Assembly (NCBI RefSeq): GCF_965118125.1
Contig: NZ_OZ221287.1
Coordinates: 3,968,001-4,032,000 of the forward strand
Direction of reading: 5' to 3'
Source of the DNA: Pararobbsia alpina_A
GTDB lineage: Bacteria > Pseudomonadota > Gammaproteobacteria > Burkholderiales > Burkholderiaceae
DNA length: 64,000 nt
Under the pieces are notes generated by a model, which was not told where the DNA came from, did no database searches, and saw nothing but the letters and a program-made list of their open reading frames with translations. The translations under genes and the position numbers were made by a program. Below are positions 35,864-44,838 of the stretch, one piece after another. How positions within the stretch are numbered: position 1 is the stretch's first letter; every line of letters begins with the position of its first letter.

Positions 35864-36212
35864 TCTGGAATCCGTTGAAAAGTCTAATAGTGATCGCCCG
35901 TCGGGTCAGCATTGCCGGGGGGAATGGCGGCTCGCCGCACAGGGAGCGCCGGATTTGATCACGCCGGACACCGCCACGCGAAGCCGTTACGCTGAGTGCC
36001 GCAGTCGCTCGCCTGGTGCATCCCACCGCGCGGAACACGCGTCGCACGGACGTTCAGGCAGGCTGGCACTCGACAAAGGGAAGACGATACCCGGGAGACG
36101 ACGCCGTCCTTTGCATGCCGGAACAGGCCACCCGCACGAATCGCGTCGACCCGGATCCCCGAGCCAATCGTGGTCGGCAACGGACGCGTGCCACCACTGA
36201 AGGCGTAAGGTT
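35860..36212 (-). pseudogene. Degraded barnase-like (N1/T1 family) ribonuclease
   Basis: One continuous minus-strand frame upstream of barstar reads as a guanyl RNase but is broken. It starts after an in-frame TAA at about 36212 without a start codon. It shows 'AIRAGGLFRHAKDGVV', comparable with the IxxGGPFPxxxDGxVF core of the family, then 'GGMHQASDCGTQR' (compare PG...RG.RRI). It hits a TGA at 35959-35961, continues to 'PTGDHYxTFQRIPE', where x is a TAG at 35884-35886, and ends in a TGA overlapping the barstar ATG. 'DHYxTFxxI' is the conserved C-terminal end of barnase-type enzymes and includes the catalytic His. Two stops, a missing signal peptide and poor conservation in the middle all say pseudogene. 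Confidence 0.75.
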
Positions 36213-36283
36213 ATCCCTAACCGCGCGCAGAATCAACGGCCGTTTGGGCGGGGCCGCGTGCTGGTAAGGGTTTGACTTACAAG

Positions 36284-36310
36284 GAAAACGGGCCCGTTTC
36301 AGGGCCCGTT
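36284..36310 (-). terminator. Rho-independent terminator of maeB
   Basis: Stem AACGGGCCC (36287-36295) pairs with GGGCCCGTT (36302-36310) around a 6-nt loop. On the minus strand the stem runs into TTTTCC. It lies 60 bp beyond the maeB stop. Confidence 0.82.
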
Positions 36311-36370
36311 GGCGTCAGAATGAGGCGGGGTGCGGCTTTGCGCCGCAGCCCCGATATGACGCAAATATGA

Positions 36371-38668
36371 CTACTCGCGACCTGCCGCGAGGGCGTCGAC
36401 GACCACGAGCGCGGCCATATTGACGATCCGGCGCACCGTCGCGGTCGCCGTCAGCACGTGAATCGGACGCGCCGCGCCGAGCAGGATCGGGCCGATCGCG
36501 ACGTTGTTGCCCGCCGCAACCTTGAGCAGGTTGTACGAGATATTGGCTGCATCGATCGTCGGGCAGATCAGCAGATTCGCGTCGCCTTCGAGCGTCGAGT
36601 CCGGCATCAGCTCCTTGCGCAAGCGACCATCGAGCGCGGCATCGCCGTGCATTTCACCGTCGATTTCGAGGTCGGGTGCAATTTCCTTGAGAATCTCGAG
36701 CGTATCGCGCATTTTTTGCGCGGTGGGCGCGGCGCTCGAACCGAAACTCGAGTGCGACAGCAACGCGATCTTGGGCTCGATGCCGAAACGGCGGACTTCC
36801 TCGGCTGCGTGAATCGTGATCTCGGCCAGCTGTTCGGGCGTCGGGTCGACGTTGACGTGCGTGTCGGCGATGAAAATCTGGCGCCCCGGCAGGATCAGGC
36901 CGTTCATGGCTGCATACACCGACGAGCCCTTGCGCTTGCCGATCACCTGGTCGATGAAGTGCAGATGGCGGTGCGGCGTGCTGATCGTGCCGCAGATCAT
37001 CCCGTCCGCCTCGCCCTTGTGGATCAGCATCGAGCCGATCAGCGTCGTGCGGCGGCGCATTTCGACGCGCGCGAGCTGCTGGGTAATGCCCTTGCGCGCC
37101 ATCATCTTGAAGTACGTCTGCCAGTAATCGCGATAGCGCTCGTCGTGCTCGGGATTGACGATCGTGAAGTCCTTGCCCGGCTCGAGGCGCAGCCCGTAGC
37201 GCTTCAGGCGTTGCTCGATGACCGCCGGACGGCCGATCAGGATCGGCGTCGCAATGCCTTCGTCGACGATGATCTGCACGGCGCGCAGCACGCGCTCTTC
37301 TTCACCTTCGGCGAACACGATGCGCTTCTTCGTGGCCTCCACGCTGCGCGCGACCTGGAAGATCGGCTTCATGATCGTGCCGCTGGCGTACACGAACTGC
37401 TGCAGATGCTGGCGGTACGCATCCATGTCTTCGATCGGACGCGTCGCGACGCCGCCGTCCATCGCTGCCTGAGCCACCGCCGGCGCGATATTGACGATCA
37501 GGCGCGGATCGAACGGCTTCGGAATCAGGTACTGCGGGCCGAATGACAGATCGTGGATGCCGTAGGCCGTTGCCACGACGTCGCTTTGCTCCTGACGCGC
37601 GAGCGAGGCGATCGCATTGACGGCCGCGATTTCCATTTCCTTGGTGATCGTCGTCGCGCCGACGTCGAGTGCCCCGCGGAAAATGAACGGGAAGCACAGC
37701 ACGTTGTTGACCTGGTTCGGGTAATCCGTGCGGCCCGTCGCGATCACTGCGTCCGGACGGACGGCCAGCGCATCTTCCGGCGCGATCTCCGGATTCGGAT
37801 TCGCGAGTGCCAGGATCAGCGGCCGGTCGGCCATCTTCTGGACCATGTCCTGCTTGAGCACGCCGCCGGCCGACAGGCCGAGGAAAATATCGGCGCCTTC
37901 CATGACTTCGGCCAGCTTGCGCGCGTCGGTCTTTTGCGCAAACCGCTCCTTGTCCGGATCCATCAGCTCGGTACGGCCTTCATAGACGACGCCGGCGAGG
38001 TCGGTCACCCAGATGTTTTCCAGCGGCAGACCGATGTCGATCAGCAGGTCCAGGCACGCGAGCGCCGCGGCGCCCGCACCCGAGGCGACCAGCTTGACCT
38101 TTTTGATGTCCTTGTTGACGACCTTGAGCCCATTGGTCACGGCCGCCGCGACGACGATCGCCGTACCGTGCTGGTCGTCGTGGAACACCGGAATCTTCAT
38201 GCGCTTGCGGCATTCGCGCTCGACGGTGAAGCAGTCCGGTGCCTTGATGTCCTCGAGGTTGATCCCGCCGAACGTCGGTTCGAGCGCGGCGATCACGTCG
38301 ACGAGCTTGAGCGGGTCCATCTCGTTGAGCTCGATATCGAAGACGTCGATACCGGCGAATTTCTTGAACAGCACGGCCTTGCCTTCCATGACCGGCTTGG
38401 AGGCGAGCGGCCCGATATTGCCGAGACCGAGCACGGCGGTGCCGTTGCTGACGACGCCCACCAGATTGCTGCGCGACGTGAATCGCGCGGCGTTCAGCGG
38501 GTCGGCAACAATTTCCTCGCACGCCGCGGCAACGCCTGGCGAGTAGGCCAGTGCGAGGTCACGCTGGTTGAGGAGCTGCTTGGTCGCCGCAATGGCGATT
38601 TTGCCGGGGGTGGGGAACTCGTGGTAGTCGAGGGCGGCTTCGCGAAGTTTATCGGCGGGAGAGGACAT
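36371..38668 (-). CDS. maeB: NADP-dependent malic enzyme (MaeB-type, malic enzyme plus phosphotransacetylase-like domain)
   Basis: MaeB decarboxylates malate to pyruvate and makes NADPH. The 765-residue protein has the malic enzyme module first ('LALAYSPGVAAACEEI', 'GNIGPLASKPVMEGKAVLFKK', 'VFHDDQHGTAIVVAAAV', Rossmann 'VASGAGAAALACLDLLI'). A C-terminal phosphotransacetylase-like domain begins near residue 430 ('RIVFAEGEEERVLRAVQII', 'CPTIDAANISYNLLKV'). The Pta-like domain is known to be regulatory and not a working acetyltransferase in this family. Start and length are standard. It diverges from thiL. Confidence 0.96.
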   Translation of the reverse strand: MSSPADKLREAALDYHEFPTPGKIAIAATKQLLNQRDLALAYSPGVAAACEEIVADPLNAARFTSRSNLVGVVSNGTAVLGLGNIGPLASKPVMEGKAVLFKKFAGIDVFDIELNEMDPLKLVDVIAALEPTFGGINLEDIKAPDCFTVERECRKRMKIPVFHDDQHGTAIVVAAAVTNGLKVVNKDIKKVKLVASGAGAAALACLDLLIDIGLPLENIWVTDLAGVVYEGRTELMDPDKERFAQKTDARKLAEVMEGADIFLGLSAGGVLKQDMVQKMADRPLILALANPNPEIAPEDALAVRPDAVIATGRTDYPNQVNNVLCFPFIFRGALDVGATTITKEMEIAAVNAIASLARQEQSDVVATAYGIHDLSFGPQYLIPKPFDPRLIVNIAPAVAQAAMDGGVATRPIEDMDAYRQHLQQFVYASGTIMKPIFQVARSVEATKKRIVFAEGEEERVLRAVQIIVDEGIATPILIGRPAVIEQRLKRYGLRLEPGKDFTIVNPEHDERYRDYWQTYFKMMARKGITQQLARVEMRRRTTLIGSMLIHKGEADGMICGTISTPHRHLHFIDQVIGKRKGSSVYAAMNGLILPGRQIFIADTHVNVDPTPEQLAEITIHAAEEVRRFGIEPKIALLSHSSFGSSAAPTAQKMRDTLEILKEIAPDLEIDGEMHGDAALDGRLRKELMPDSTLEGDANLLICPTIDAANISYNLLKVAAGNNVAIGPILLGAARPIHVLTATATVRRIVNMAALVVVDALAAGRE

Positions 38669-38811
38669 GAAAGAGGCTTGAAGCTGAGGAGATTAGAATC
38701 CGTTTTCTAGCCCATTGTAGCGCCGAAAATACCGCGAACTGGGGGTGGAACATCTTGCCTGTCTATGCTGCAATGCCGCACGAATCGGCCCGCCGACGCC
38801 AATTTCCTTCA

Positions 38812-39795
38812 ATGCTCAACGAATTCAGCTTGATCAGCCGCTATTTCTCGCGACATGAAAAATCTCCCGATGCCGCGATTCTCGGCGTCGGCGACGACTG
38901 CGCGCTGCTTGCGCCGAGGCCGGGGCGCGTGCTTGCGATTTCGACCGACATGCTCGTCGAGGACCGGCACTTCTTCGCCGGAGCCGATGCCCGGGCGCTG
39001 GGCCACAAGACGCTCGCCGTGAACTTGTCGGATCTCGCTGCGATGGGCGCCGCCGCGCGCGCGTTCACGCTCGCGCTGGCGCTGCCGTCGATCGACGAAG
39101 CGTGGCTCGAAGCCTTTTCGGACGGCCTGTATGCGCTCGCCGACCGTAGCGGTTGCGAATTGATCGGCGGCGACACGACCAAGGGCCCGCTGACCCTGTG
39201 CGTAACGGTGTTCGGTGATGTCGAAGCGACGCGCGCCCTGCGCCGTGACGCAGCGGCGCCCGGTGACGATATCTGGATCTCCGGCACACTCGGCGATGCA
39301 CGGCTTGCGCTGGGCGGACTGCGAGAGGAGTGGCCGCTCACACCTGAAGATCTGGCGACCGCGCGTCGTGCCATGGACTGGCCCGAGCCGCGCCTGGCAC
39401 TCGGGGCTGCGCTGGCCGGCGTCGCGCATGCGGCGCTTGATATTTCCGATGGCCTCGCGGGAGACGTCCTCCATATCCTTGAGCGCTCGAACGCGGGCGC
39501 CCGGATCGACCTCGACGCCCTGCCTCGTTCGGCGATTCTTGCCAATCAGCCCGCCATGATTCAGCGACAGTGCACGGTCGCCGGCGGCGACGATTACGAA
39601 CTCTGCTTCACCGCGCCCGTGACCGCGCGCGACGCCGTGCTGGCCGCCGGCGCGTCGTGTCGCGTGCCTGTCACGCGCGTCGGTACAATAACGGCCTTCG
39701 ACACACGCGCCGACGAGGCCCGTATCGTCTGGACCGATGGCGACGGCAAGCCCGTGCCGCTTGCCTTGCGCGGATTCGATCACTTCGATGACTGA
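38812..39795 (+). CDS. thiL: Thiamine-monophosphate kinase
   Basis: ThiL phosphorylates thiamine monophosphate to the active cofactor thiamine diphosphate, which transketolase in this window needs. The 327-residue product from the ATG at 38812 begins MLNEFSLISRYFSRH and shows 'GVGDDCALL', 'STDMLVEDRHFF', 'NLSDLAAMGA' and 'GGDTTKGPLTLCV', the Asp-rich metal and ATP site of the PurM/ThiL superfamily. 'ALDISDGLAGDVLHI' and 'GGDDYELCFTAP' follow. An upstream TTG at 38755 in frame is rejected because the family begins at MLNEF. Its last 8 bases overlap pgpA. Confidence 0.95.
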   Translation: MLNEFSLISRYFSRHEKSPDAAILGVGDDCALLAPRPGRVLAISTDMLVEDRHFFAGADARALGHKTLAVNLSDLAAMGAAARAFTLALALPSIDEAWLEAFSDGLYALADRSGCELIGGDTTKGPLTLCVTVFGDVEATRALRRDAAAPGDDIWISGTLGDARLALGGLREEWPLTPEDLATARRAMDWPEPRLALGAALAGVAHAALDISDGLAGDVLHILERSNAGARIDLDALPRSAILANQPAMIQRQCTVAGGDDYELCFTAPVTARDAVLAAGASCRVPVTRVGTITAFDTRADEARIVWTDGDGKPVPLALRGFDHFDD

Positions 39796-40495
39796 CCCCC
39801 ACGACATTATTGACGCCGACCCCGAGCGCAAAGCCGAGCGAAACGCACAACGCGACGCTCAGCTTCGTCGCCGTTTTGGCGGCCGCTTTGGCTACTTCCG
39901 CAATCGCAAGGGCTCCGCGACTGACGGTGGCCCAGGACCTGGCCCGACGGGCGATGGCGGCCCGTCGAACCTCGGCCCGCAAGCGCCATCGGGCGGCAAG
40001 AACCGCGGCGCGCGACCGACCGCCGAATTCATGCGTTCCCACCCGGCCCATCTGCTGTCGTTGGGTTTTGGCACCGGCTTGTCGCGGTTCGTGCCCGGCA
40101 CGGTCGGTACGGTGTTCGGCTGGGTGTCGTTCCTGGTGCTCAATCCCTACCTGACCTCCGCCGGATGGATCGCGCTGATCGTGCTCGGCTTCTTCGTCGG
40201 CATCTGGGCCACGGACTTCACGGCGCGCCGCCTCGGCGCGGCCGACCCCGGTGCGGTCAACTGGGATGAGATCGTCGCGTTCTGGCTGGTCATGTTGTTC
40301 GTGACGCCTGCGACGTTTGCCGGACAACTGTTCGCTTTTGTCGTGTTCCGCCTGTTCGACATGATCAAGCCGCCGCCGATCCGCTGGTTCGACCGGACAT
40401 TCAAGGGCGGCCTCGGCATCATGATCGACGATATCGTCGCGGCCTTTATGACGCTGCTCGTGATCGCGCTCGTACGCACCTACTATGGACACTGA
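39788..40495 (+). CDS. pgpA: Phosphatidylglycerophosphatase A with extended N-terminus
   Basis: PgpA removes phosphate from phosphatidylglycerol phosphate in the inner membrane. The 235-residue protein has the PgpA core from about residue 78: 'HPAHLLSLGFGTGLSRFVPGTVGT', then 'GADPGAVNWDEIVAFWLVM' including the catalytic Asp/Glu, and hydrophobic helices around residues 100-135 and 165-230. The first 77 residues are hydrophilic, with an Arg-rich segment (RRRFGGRFGYFRNRKG) and a Gly/Pro-rich linker absent from E. coli PgpA. The ATG overlaps the thiL stop; pncC overlaps its end by 11 nt. The three genes form one operon. Confidence 0.93.
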   Translation: MTDPHDIIDADPERKAERNAQRDAQLRRRFGGRFGYFRNRKGSATDGGPGPGPTGDGGPSNLGPQAPSGGKNRGARPTAEFMRSHPAHLLSLGFGTGLSRFVPGTVGTVFGWVSFLVLNPYLTSAGWIALIVLGFFVGIWATDFTARRLGAADPGAVNWDEIVAFWLVMLFVTPATFAGQLFAFVVFRLFDMIKPPPIRWFDRTFKGGLGIMIDDIVAAFMTLLVIALVRTYYGH

Positions 40496-40982
40496 AAATA
40501 CGCTTCACCAGCTCGCGATCCGGGTCGGCAACCGCCTGCGCGAGGAGCGTCTGATGCTGACGACGGCCGAATCGTGCACGGGCGGCATGATCGCCGGCGC
40601 AATCACCGATATCTCCGGGAGCAGCGGGTGGTTCGAGCGCGGCTTTGTCACGTATTCGAATCAGGCCAAGACCGAGATGATCGGTGTCCCCGCGGAGCTG
40701 ATCGACAAACACGGCGCGGTCAGCGAGGCCGTCGCGCGCGCGATGGCGGAAGGCGCGCTGCGCAACAGCCGCGCGCAGCTCGCGGTATCGGTGACGGGTA
40801 TCGCTGGCCCCGGCGGCGGAACCGACAAGAAGCCTGTCGGCACCGTGTCATTCGGCTGGAGCGACCGTGTTCACACGCTCTGCCAGACGATGCATCTCAA
40901 GGGTGATCGTCGCCAGATCCGCATTCAGGCTGCCGCCCATGCACTGCGCGGCTTGCTGACGATGCTCGACGAGAGCGAATAA
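40485..40982 (+). CDS. pncC: Nicotinamide-nucleotide amidohydrolase (CinA C-terminal domain family)
   Basis: The 165-residue protein is a stand-alone CinA_C domain. It shows 'LTTAESCTGGMIAGAITD' (Ser and Cys of the active site), 'GFVTYSNQAKTEMIGV', 'SVTGIAGPGGGTDKKPVGTV' and the closing 'RRQIRIQAAAHALRGLL'. Known members deamidate NMN to NaMN, recycling NAD breakdown products. The start overlaps pgpA by 11 nt. thiL-pgpA-pncC order is conserved in Burkholderiaceae and pyrF follows convergently. Confidence 0.94.
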   Translation: MDTENTLHQLAIRVGNRLREERLMLTTAESCTGGMIAGAITDISGSSGWFERGFVTYSNQAKTEMIGVPAELIDKHGAVSEAVARAMAEGALRNSRAQLAVSVTGIAGPGGGTDKKPVGTVSFGWSDRVHTLCQTMHLKGDRRQIRIQAAAHALRGLLTMLDESE

Positions 40983-41036
40983 GCGTCGGGGCCGGCGGCC
41001 ACTCACGCGGCCGTCCCGGTCAGACGCTCTCGATGC

Positions 41037-41867
41037 TCACCGCGCCGCTGCCGTCGCGCGTGCCGAGTTGATCGAATCGCGCGTCGCGCGCGCTGCGTCG
41101 GCGGCGCGCTCGGCGAAATCTTCTCCGTTGCCCGCGTAAAGAATCGCGCGCGACGAATTGATCATCATCCCTGTCCCGTTGGCCGTGCGCCCGGCGCTCA
41201 CCGTCGCCACCACGTCGCCGCCCTGCGCGCCGATGCCCGGAATCAGCAGCGGCATGTCGCCAACGATCGAACGGACCTCCTTGATCTCTGCGGGGAACGT
41301 CGCGCCAACCACGAGCGACAGCTCGCCACTTGCATTCCACTTGTTCGCTGCAAGGTCGGCCACGTGCTGATACAACGGACGCCCGCCCGTCTCGAGAAAC
41401 TGCAGATCCGACCCACCGGGGTTCGACGTACGGCACAACACGATCACGCCCTTGCCCTCATGTTCGAGATACGGCTCGACGGAATCGAAGCCCATATACG
41501 GATTCACCGTCACTGCGTCCGCGCGATATCGCTCGAAGGCCTCACGCGCGTATTGCTCAGCCGTGCTGCCGATATCGCCGCGCTTCGCGTCGAGAATGAC
41601 CGGAATGCCGGCGTGATGCTCATGAATATGCTCGATCAACTGCTCGAGCTGGGCTTCGGCGCGATTCGACGCGAAGTACGCAATCTGTGGCTTGAAGGAC
41701 GATACGAACGGCGCCGTCGCATCGACGATCGCACGGCAGAACTCGAGAATCGCGTTGTCGCGCCCGGCGAAGTGAGCGGGAAACCGCTTCGGTTCGGGAT
41801 CGAGCCCGACGCAGAGGAGCGAGTCGGTGCGCGCCCACGCGGACGCAAGGCTACGGGTAAAAGACAT
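41037..41867 (-). CDS. pyrF: Orotidine 5'-phosphate decarboxylase
   Basis: PyrF makes UMP from OMP. This is the longer type 2 (mycobacterial-like) form with 276 residues. 'SLLCVGLDPEPKRFP' lies near the start, and the catalytic 'VILDAKRGDIGSTAEQYA' carries the Asp-x-Lys-x-x-Asp tetrad. 'VVGATFPAEIKEVRSIVGD' and 'LLIPGIGAQGGD' form the phosphate-binding loop. The ATG at 41867 (MSFTRSLASAW) fits the family; the extension to 41912 does not. The C-terminus is Ala/Arg-rich. It is convergent with pncC and about 50 bp downstream of the aldose epimerase gene. Confidence 0.96.
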   Translation of the reverse strand: MSFTRSLASAWARTDSLLCVGLDPEPKRFPAHFAGRDNAILEFCRAIVDATAPFVSSFKPQIAYFASNRAEAQLEQLIEHIHEHHAGIPVILDAKRGDIGSTAEQYAREAFERYRADAVTVNPYMGFDSVEPYLEHEGKGVIVLCRTSNPGGSDLQFLETGGRPLYQHVADLAANKWNASGELSLVVGATFPAEIKEVRSIVGDMPLLIPGIGAQGGDVVATVSAGRTANGTGMMINSSRAILYAGNGEDFAERAADAARATRDSINSARATAAAR

Positions 41868-41920
41868 GGAGATCGGGTGTTGAGGACGGGTGCTGCACGC
41901 GCCGCACCGCATCGGCCACT

Positions 41921-42871
41921 TCAGTCAGCGCGCGGCTGAAACAGCGATATTGTAGCGAACAGGTCCGCCGTAAATCGGAACGTGCGTTCAAGACGCTGCC
42001 CCGGCCCAAGCGCCGTCATGCCATGGGCGACGGCGCCGCCCGGCAGATTGACCGCGTTGACCGGATGATCGACGGGCTCGAAGCAAAACCAGTCCTTCCG
42101 CTCGGGCGTATAGAGCAGGTATTGGTCCGTGTCCGCCGCGACGTCGAGCGCCAGTCCGAGTTCGGGCCAGAGCACGCGCGCACGCCCCATCCAGCCCGTA
42201 AACGCGTGATTTACCATGCGCCCGGGTAAGGGATAAGCAATGCCGTAACTGTACGCAGCGGGCGTGTGAAGATGCCGCGTCGGCAACCAGTCCCTGCCGG
42301 ATTGCCACATGCCCGTCGCAGGCGCGAGCAGCAAAGTCTGCGGGGTTCGCGGCAAAAAGGGATGCAGGCCGATGCCGAACGGCAACGCCACCTTCCCGCG
42401 ATTCTCGACCTCGATACGCACGGTCAGCGTCGTGTCGACAACCTCGAAATGCTGCGCGGCATAGAACGCATACGGACGCCCGCGTTCGACCAACGACAGC
42501 GTCGCGCTCGTCCCGGTGGCGGCTTCGACCGTCCAGGCCTTGAGCCATCCCGAGCCGTGCAGGGGGAAACGTTCGTCAGCGCGGTTCGGTGCGACGTCGA
42601 CCTCACGGCCTTCGAACACGAATCGCCCGTTGGCGATCCGGTTCGAATACGGCACGAGAGGGAAACAGGCGAGTTCGGTCGGGTCGGCAACCCGCGCCTG
42701 CTCGACCGGGCGGAACAGCGGCACGGCATCCGTGCCGCGCATCCAGTCAAAACGGGTGATCCCGCCGCCAATGCCCGGCGCGAGTTCGAGGCGTAACGCC
42801 GGCGTGGCCAGCGTGACGCGCTCGGTGCGCGACGACTTCTGCTTCAACGAGTGAGGCGACTTCACAGGCAA
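41921..42871 (-). CDS. Aldose 1-epimerase family protein
   Basis: The 316-residue galactose-mutarotase-like protein shows 'VTLATPALRLELAPGIGGG', 'PLHGSGWLKAWTVEA', 'LPFGIGLHPFLPRTPQT' (catalytic His) and 'LYTPERKDWFCFEPVDHPVNA' (catalytic Glu). Mutarotases interconvert alpha and beta anomers so that the following dehydrogenase receives its preferred form. It is the last gene of the minus-strand sugar cluster, 12 bp after the lactonase gene, which supports a role in the same oxidative pathway. The precise sugar is unknown. Confidence 0.87.
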   Translation of the reverse strand: MPVKSPHSLKQKSSRTERVTLATPALRLELAPGIGGGITRFDWMRGTDAVPLFRPVEQARVADPTELACFPLVPYSNRIANGRFVFEGREVDVAPNRADERFPLHGSGWLKAWTVEAATGTSATLSLVERGRPYAFYAAQHFEVVDTTLTVRIEVENRGKVALPFGIGLHPFLPRTPQTLLLAPATGMWQSGRDWLPTRHLHTPAAYSYGIAYPLPGRMVNHAFTGWMGRARVLWPELGLALDVAADTDQYLLYTPERKDWFCFEPVDHPVNAVNLPGGAVAHGMTALGPGQRLERTFRFTADLFATISLFQPRAD

Positions 42872-42883
42872 GACTTGACTCCG

Positions 42884-43783
42884 CTACGCCGCGAACGCGG
42901 GCTTTGCACCAAAGCGCGTGTCCGGCAGGCCACGCGCGCCGTTCACGCCCGTCTGCGCAACATAGATGCCGCCCGCGGTCGGTTCGGCTTCAAGTTGCGC
43001 ATCCGTCATGTTTTCACGCGCGGTCGTCACGTACAGCGTGCCAAAGTCCTCGCCGCCGAACACCGGGCAGCTCGGTTGCAACTCGGGCACCTCGATCCGC
43101 TGAAGCTCGCGCCCCTGCGGGCTGTAGCACACCACGCGCCGGCCTTCCCACTGCGCATTCCAGAGGTTGCCGTTGCTGTCGATCGCCGAACCATCGGGAT
43201 AGCCCGTGTCGTCGGTCAGCGCCAGAAACTGCCGGTCGTTGCTGATCGTACCGTCAACCGCATAGTCGCAGACACGGATCGTGCGCGTCGGCGTGTCGCA
43301 GTAGTACATCGTGCGGCCGTCGGGCGAAAACGCGAGACTGTTCGAGATTTCGCACGCCGGCAGCGGCAGGCGCTCGACCGACAGGTCGAGGTTGAGCCGG
43401 TAAAAAGCGCACTGCACCTTATGCTCGCCCGATTCGTCCTTCGTACCGAACACGAACCGCCCTTCACGATCGAGGCGGCCGTCGTTGAGGCGCGTCGGCA
43501 TGCCCGTCTCGATCTCGGCAATGGTGGTCACCCGGCCCGTTGCGATCTCATAGAACGCCAGACGCGACTCAAGTCCGAGCAGCAGATAGCGGTCGTCTTC
43601 GCACAGTGCGTAGGTCGCGAGCCGCTCCGGCATGGCGAACGTCTTGAGTTCGCGCCGTGCGGGATCGTGCCGGTAGAGCACCGATTCGTAGATATCGGTA
43701 AAGAACAGCGCTTGCGCGCGGGCGTCCCAGATGGGACCTTCCGCGAGCGTGCACTTGGTATCGAGCAGCAATTGTGCTTTCAA
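42884..43783 (-). CDS. SMP-30/gluconolactonase family sugar lactonase
   Basis: The 299-residue protein matches the SMP-30/CGR1 beta-propeller family: 'TLAEGPIWDARAQALFFTDI' (metal-binding Glu), 'PTRLNDGRLDREGRFVFGT' (Asn), 'CEISNSLAFSPDGRTMYYCD' (Asn) and 'DTGYPDGSAIDSNGNLWNA' (Asp). These four residues coordinate the divalent metal in known members. It should hydrolyse the sugar lactone made by the SDR dehydrogenase encoded immediately upstream, whose stop overlaps its start (ATGA). L-arabinono- or D-galactono-lactone are the likely substrates by context. Confidence 0.9.
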   Translation of the reverse strand: MKAQLLLDTKCTLAEGPIWDARAQALFFTDIYESVLYRHDPARRELKTFAMPERLATYALCEDDRYLLLGLESRLAFYEIATGRVTTIAEIETGMPTRLNDGRLDREGRFVFGTKDESGEHKVQCAFYRLNLDLSVERLPLPACEISNSLAFSPDGRTMYYCDTPTRTIRVCDYAVDGTISNDRQFLALTDDTGYPDGSAIDSNGNLWNAQWEGRRVVCYSPQGRELQRIEVPELQPSCPVFGGEDFGTLYVTTARENMTDAQLEAEPTAGGIYVAQTGVNGARGLPDTRFGAKPAFAA

Positions 43784-44547
43784 GCCCAGCCTCCGTCGAC
43801 GACGAGATGTTGAGCCGTGATCATATTGCTATCGTCGGCCGCAAGGAACAGAGCCATGCGTGCAATATGTTCCGGCATCAACTCGGCGTCGATGCATTGA
43901 CCGCGCTTGATATCGGCACGACCTTCGTCGGTCAGCCACATTTCGCGCTGCTTCTTCGTGAGCACCCAGCCCGGCACCAGCGCGTTGACGCGGATATTGA
44001 ACGGACCGAGATCGCGCGCGAGGCCGCGCGTGAGGCCCTTGATCGCCGCCTTCGATGCAACATAGACCGGATAGCCGCCATTCTTGAGCAGCCAGCTGAT
44101 CGAGCCGAGATTGATAATCGACCCGCCCCCGAGCGACTTCATGTCGTCGATCACGGCCTGCGCCGCGAAGAACTGATGACGCAGATTGACGGCGATGCCC
44201 TTGTCGAAGCTTTCCGGCGTCACCGATTCGATCGTATGGCGCACGTCATTGGCCGCATTGTTGATGAGCACACCGATCGGGCCGAGCGCGGCGCGAATAT
44301 CGGCGACGGCCTTGCGCAGCGCGTCGATATCGGTCAGGTCGCAGCGCAGGAAAATGGGCTTGTGGCGCGCATCGCCCAGACGTTCAGCGAGCGCTTCGCC
44401 GGCAGCCTGGTCGAGATCGACAAAGCCGACCTTCGCACCCTGGGCGACGAAATGCTCGACGAATGCTTCGCCGATGCCGGTCGCGCCACCGGTGATCAGA
44501 ACGGTGCGATCGACGAGGCTCGGAAACTGGCCATAAGGAGACGACAT
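43780..44547 (-). CDS. SDR family sugar 1-dehydrogenase (galactose/arabinose type)
   Basis: This 255-residue short-chain dehydrogenase has the cofactor motif 'TVLITGGATGIGEAFV', the 'NNAAND' strand, Ser in 'SIINLGSISWLL' and catalytic 'YVASKAA'. It resembles aldose dehydrogenases that oxidise L-arabinose or D-galactose at C1 to the lactone. Support for this role comes from its coupling to a lactonase gene (4-nt overlap) and a mutarotase gene, and from the AraFGH importer about 290 bp upstream. NAD versus NADP preference is not clear, though Asp after the second strand ('GFVDLDQ') favours NAD. Confidence 0.85.
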   Translation of the reverse strand: MSSPYGQFPSLVDRTVLITGGATGIGEAFVEHFVAQGAKVGFVDLDQAAGEALAERLGDARHKPIFLRCDLTDIDALRKAVADIRAALGPIGVLINNAANDVRHTIESVTPESFDKGIAVNLRHQFFAAQAVIDDMKSLGGGSIINLGSISWLLKNGGYPVYVASKAAIKGLTRGLARDLGPFNIRVNALVPGWVLTKKQREMWLTDEGRADIKRGQCIDAELMPEHIARMALFLAADDSNMITAQHLVVDGGWA

Positions 44548-44780
44548 CTGAATCCCTTCAATGAATTTGGATCGGAGCCGGCGGCGCCCGCCTGGCGGGC
44601 AGCGAAGCCGGAGCGGTATAGACAGATTGGTGGCCGATCATTCGTGTCGGCTTGTTTCCGAATGCTGGCAGGCATCGCAGGCACGCCGTCCATGCTCGCA
44701 GGCCACCGTGACAACTGCGCGGTGACCCGGCACGGGGTGACGGCGCGCCCCTTACGGAATTTGAAAAAACTGGCGCCATT

Positions 44781-44812
44781 ATGCGTGCGCCGGCATCAGC
44801 CGGCGCACGCAA
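44781..44812 (-). terminator. Hairpin downstream of araH
   Basis: A perfect 12-bp stem GCGTGCGCCGGC (44783-44794) pairs with GCCGGCGCACGC (44799-44810) around ATCA. It lies 29 bp past the araH stop. On the minus strand a T-run appears only about 15 nt later (GTTTTTTC), so it may be a weak terminator or an mRNA-stabilising element within the cluster. Confidence 0.6.
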
Positions 44813-44838
44813 ATCGATGATGCAGTGCAGCGAAACGC

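Noticed and set aside
40983..41036. Terminator between pncC and pyrF
   Set aside because: GC-rich inverted pieces are present but there is no clean stem with a following T-run.
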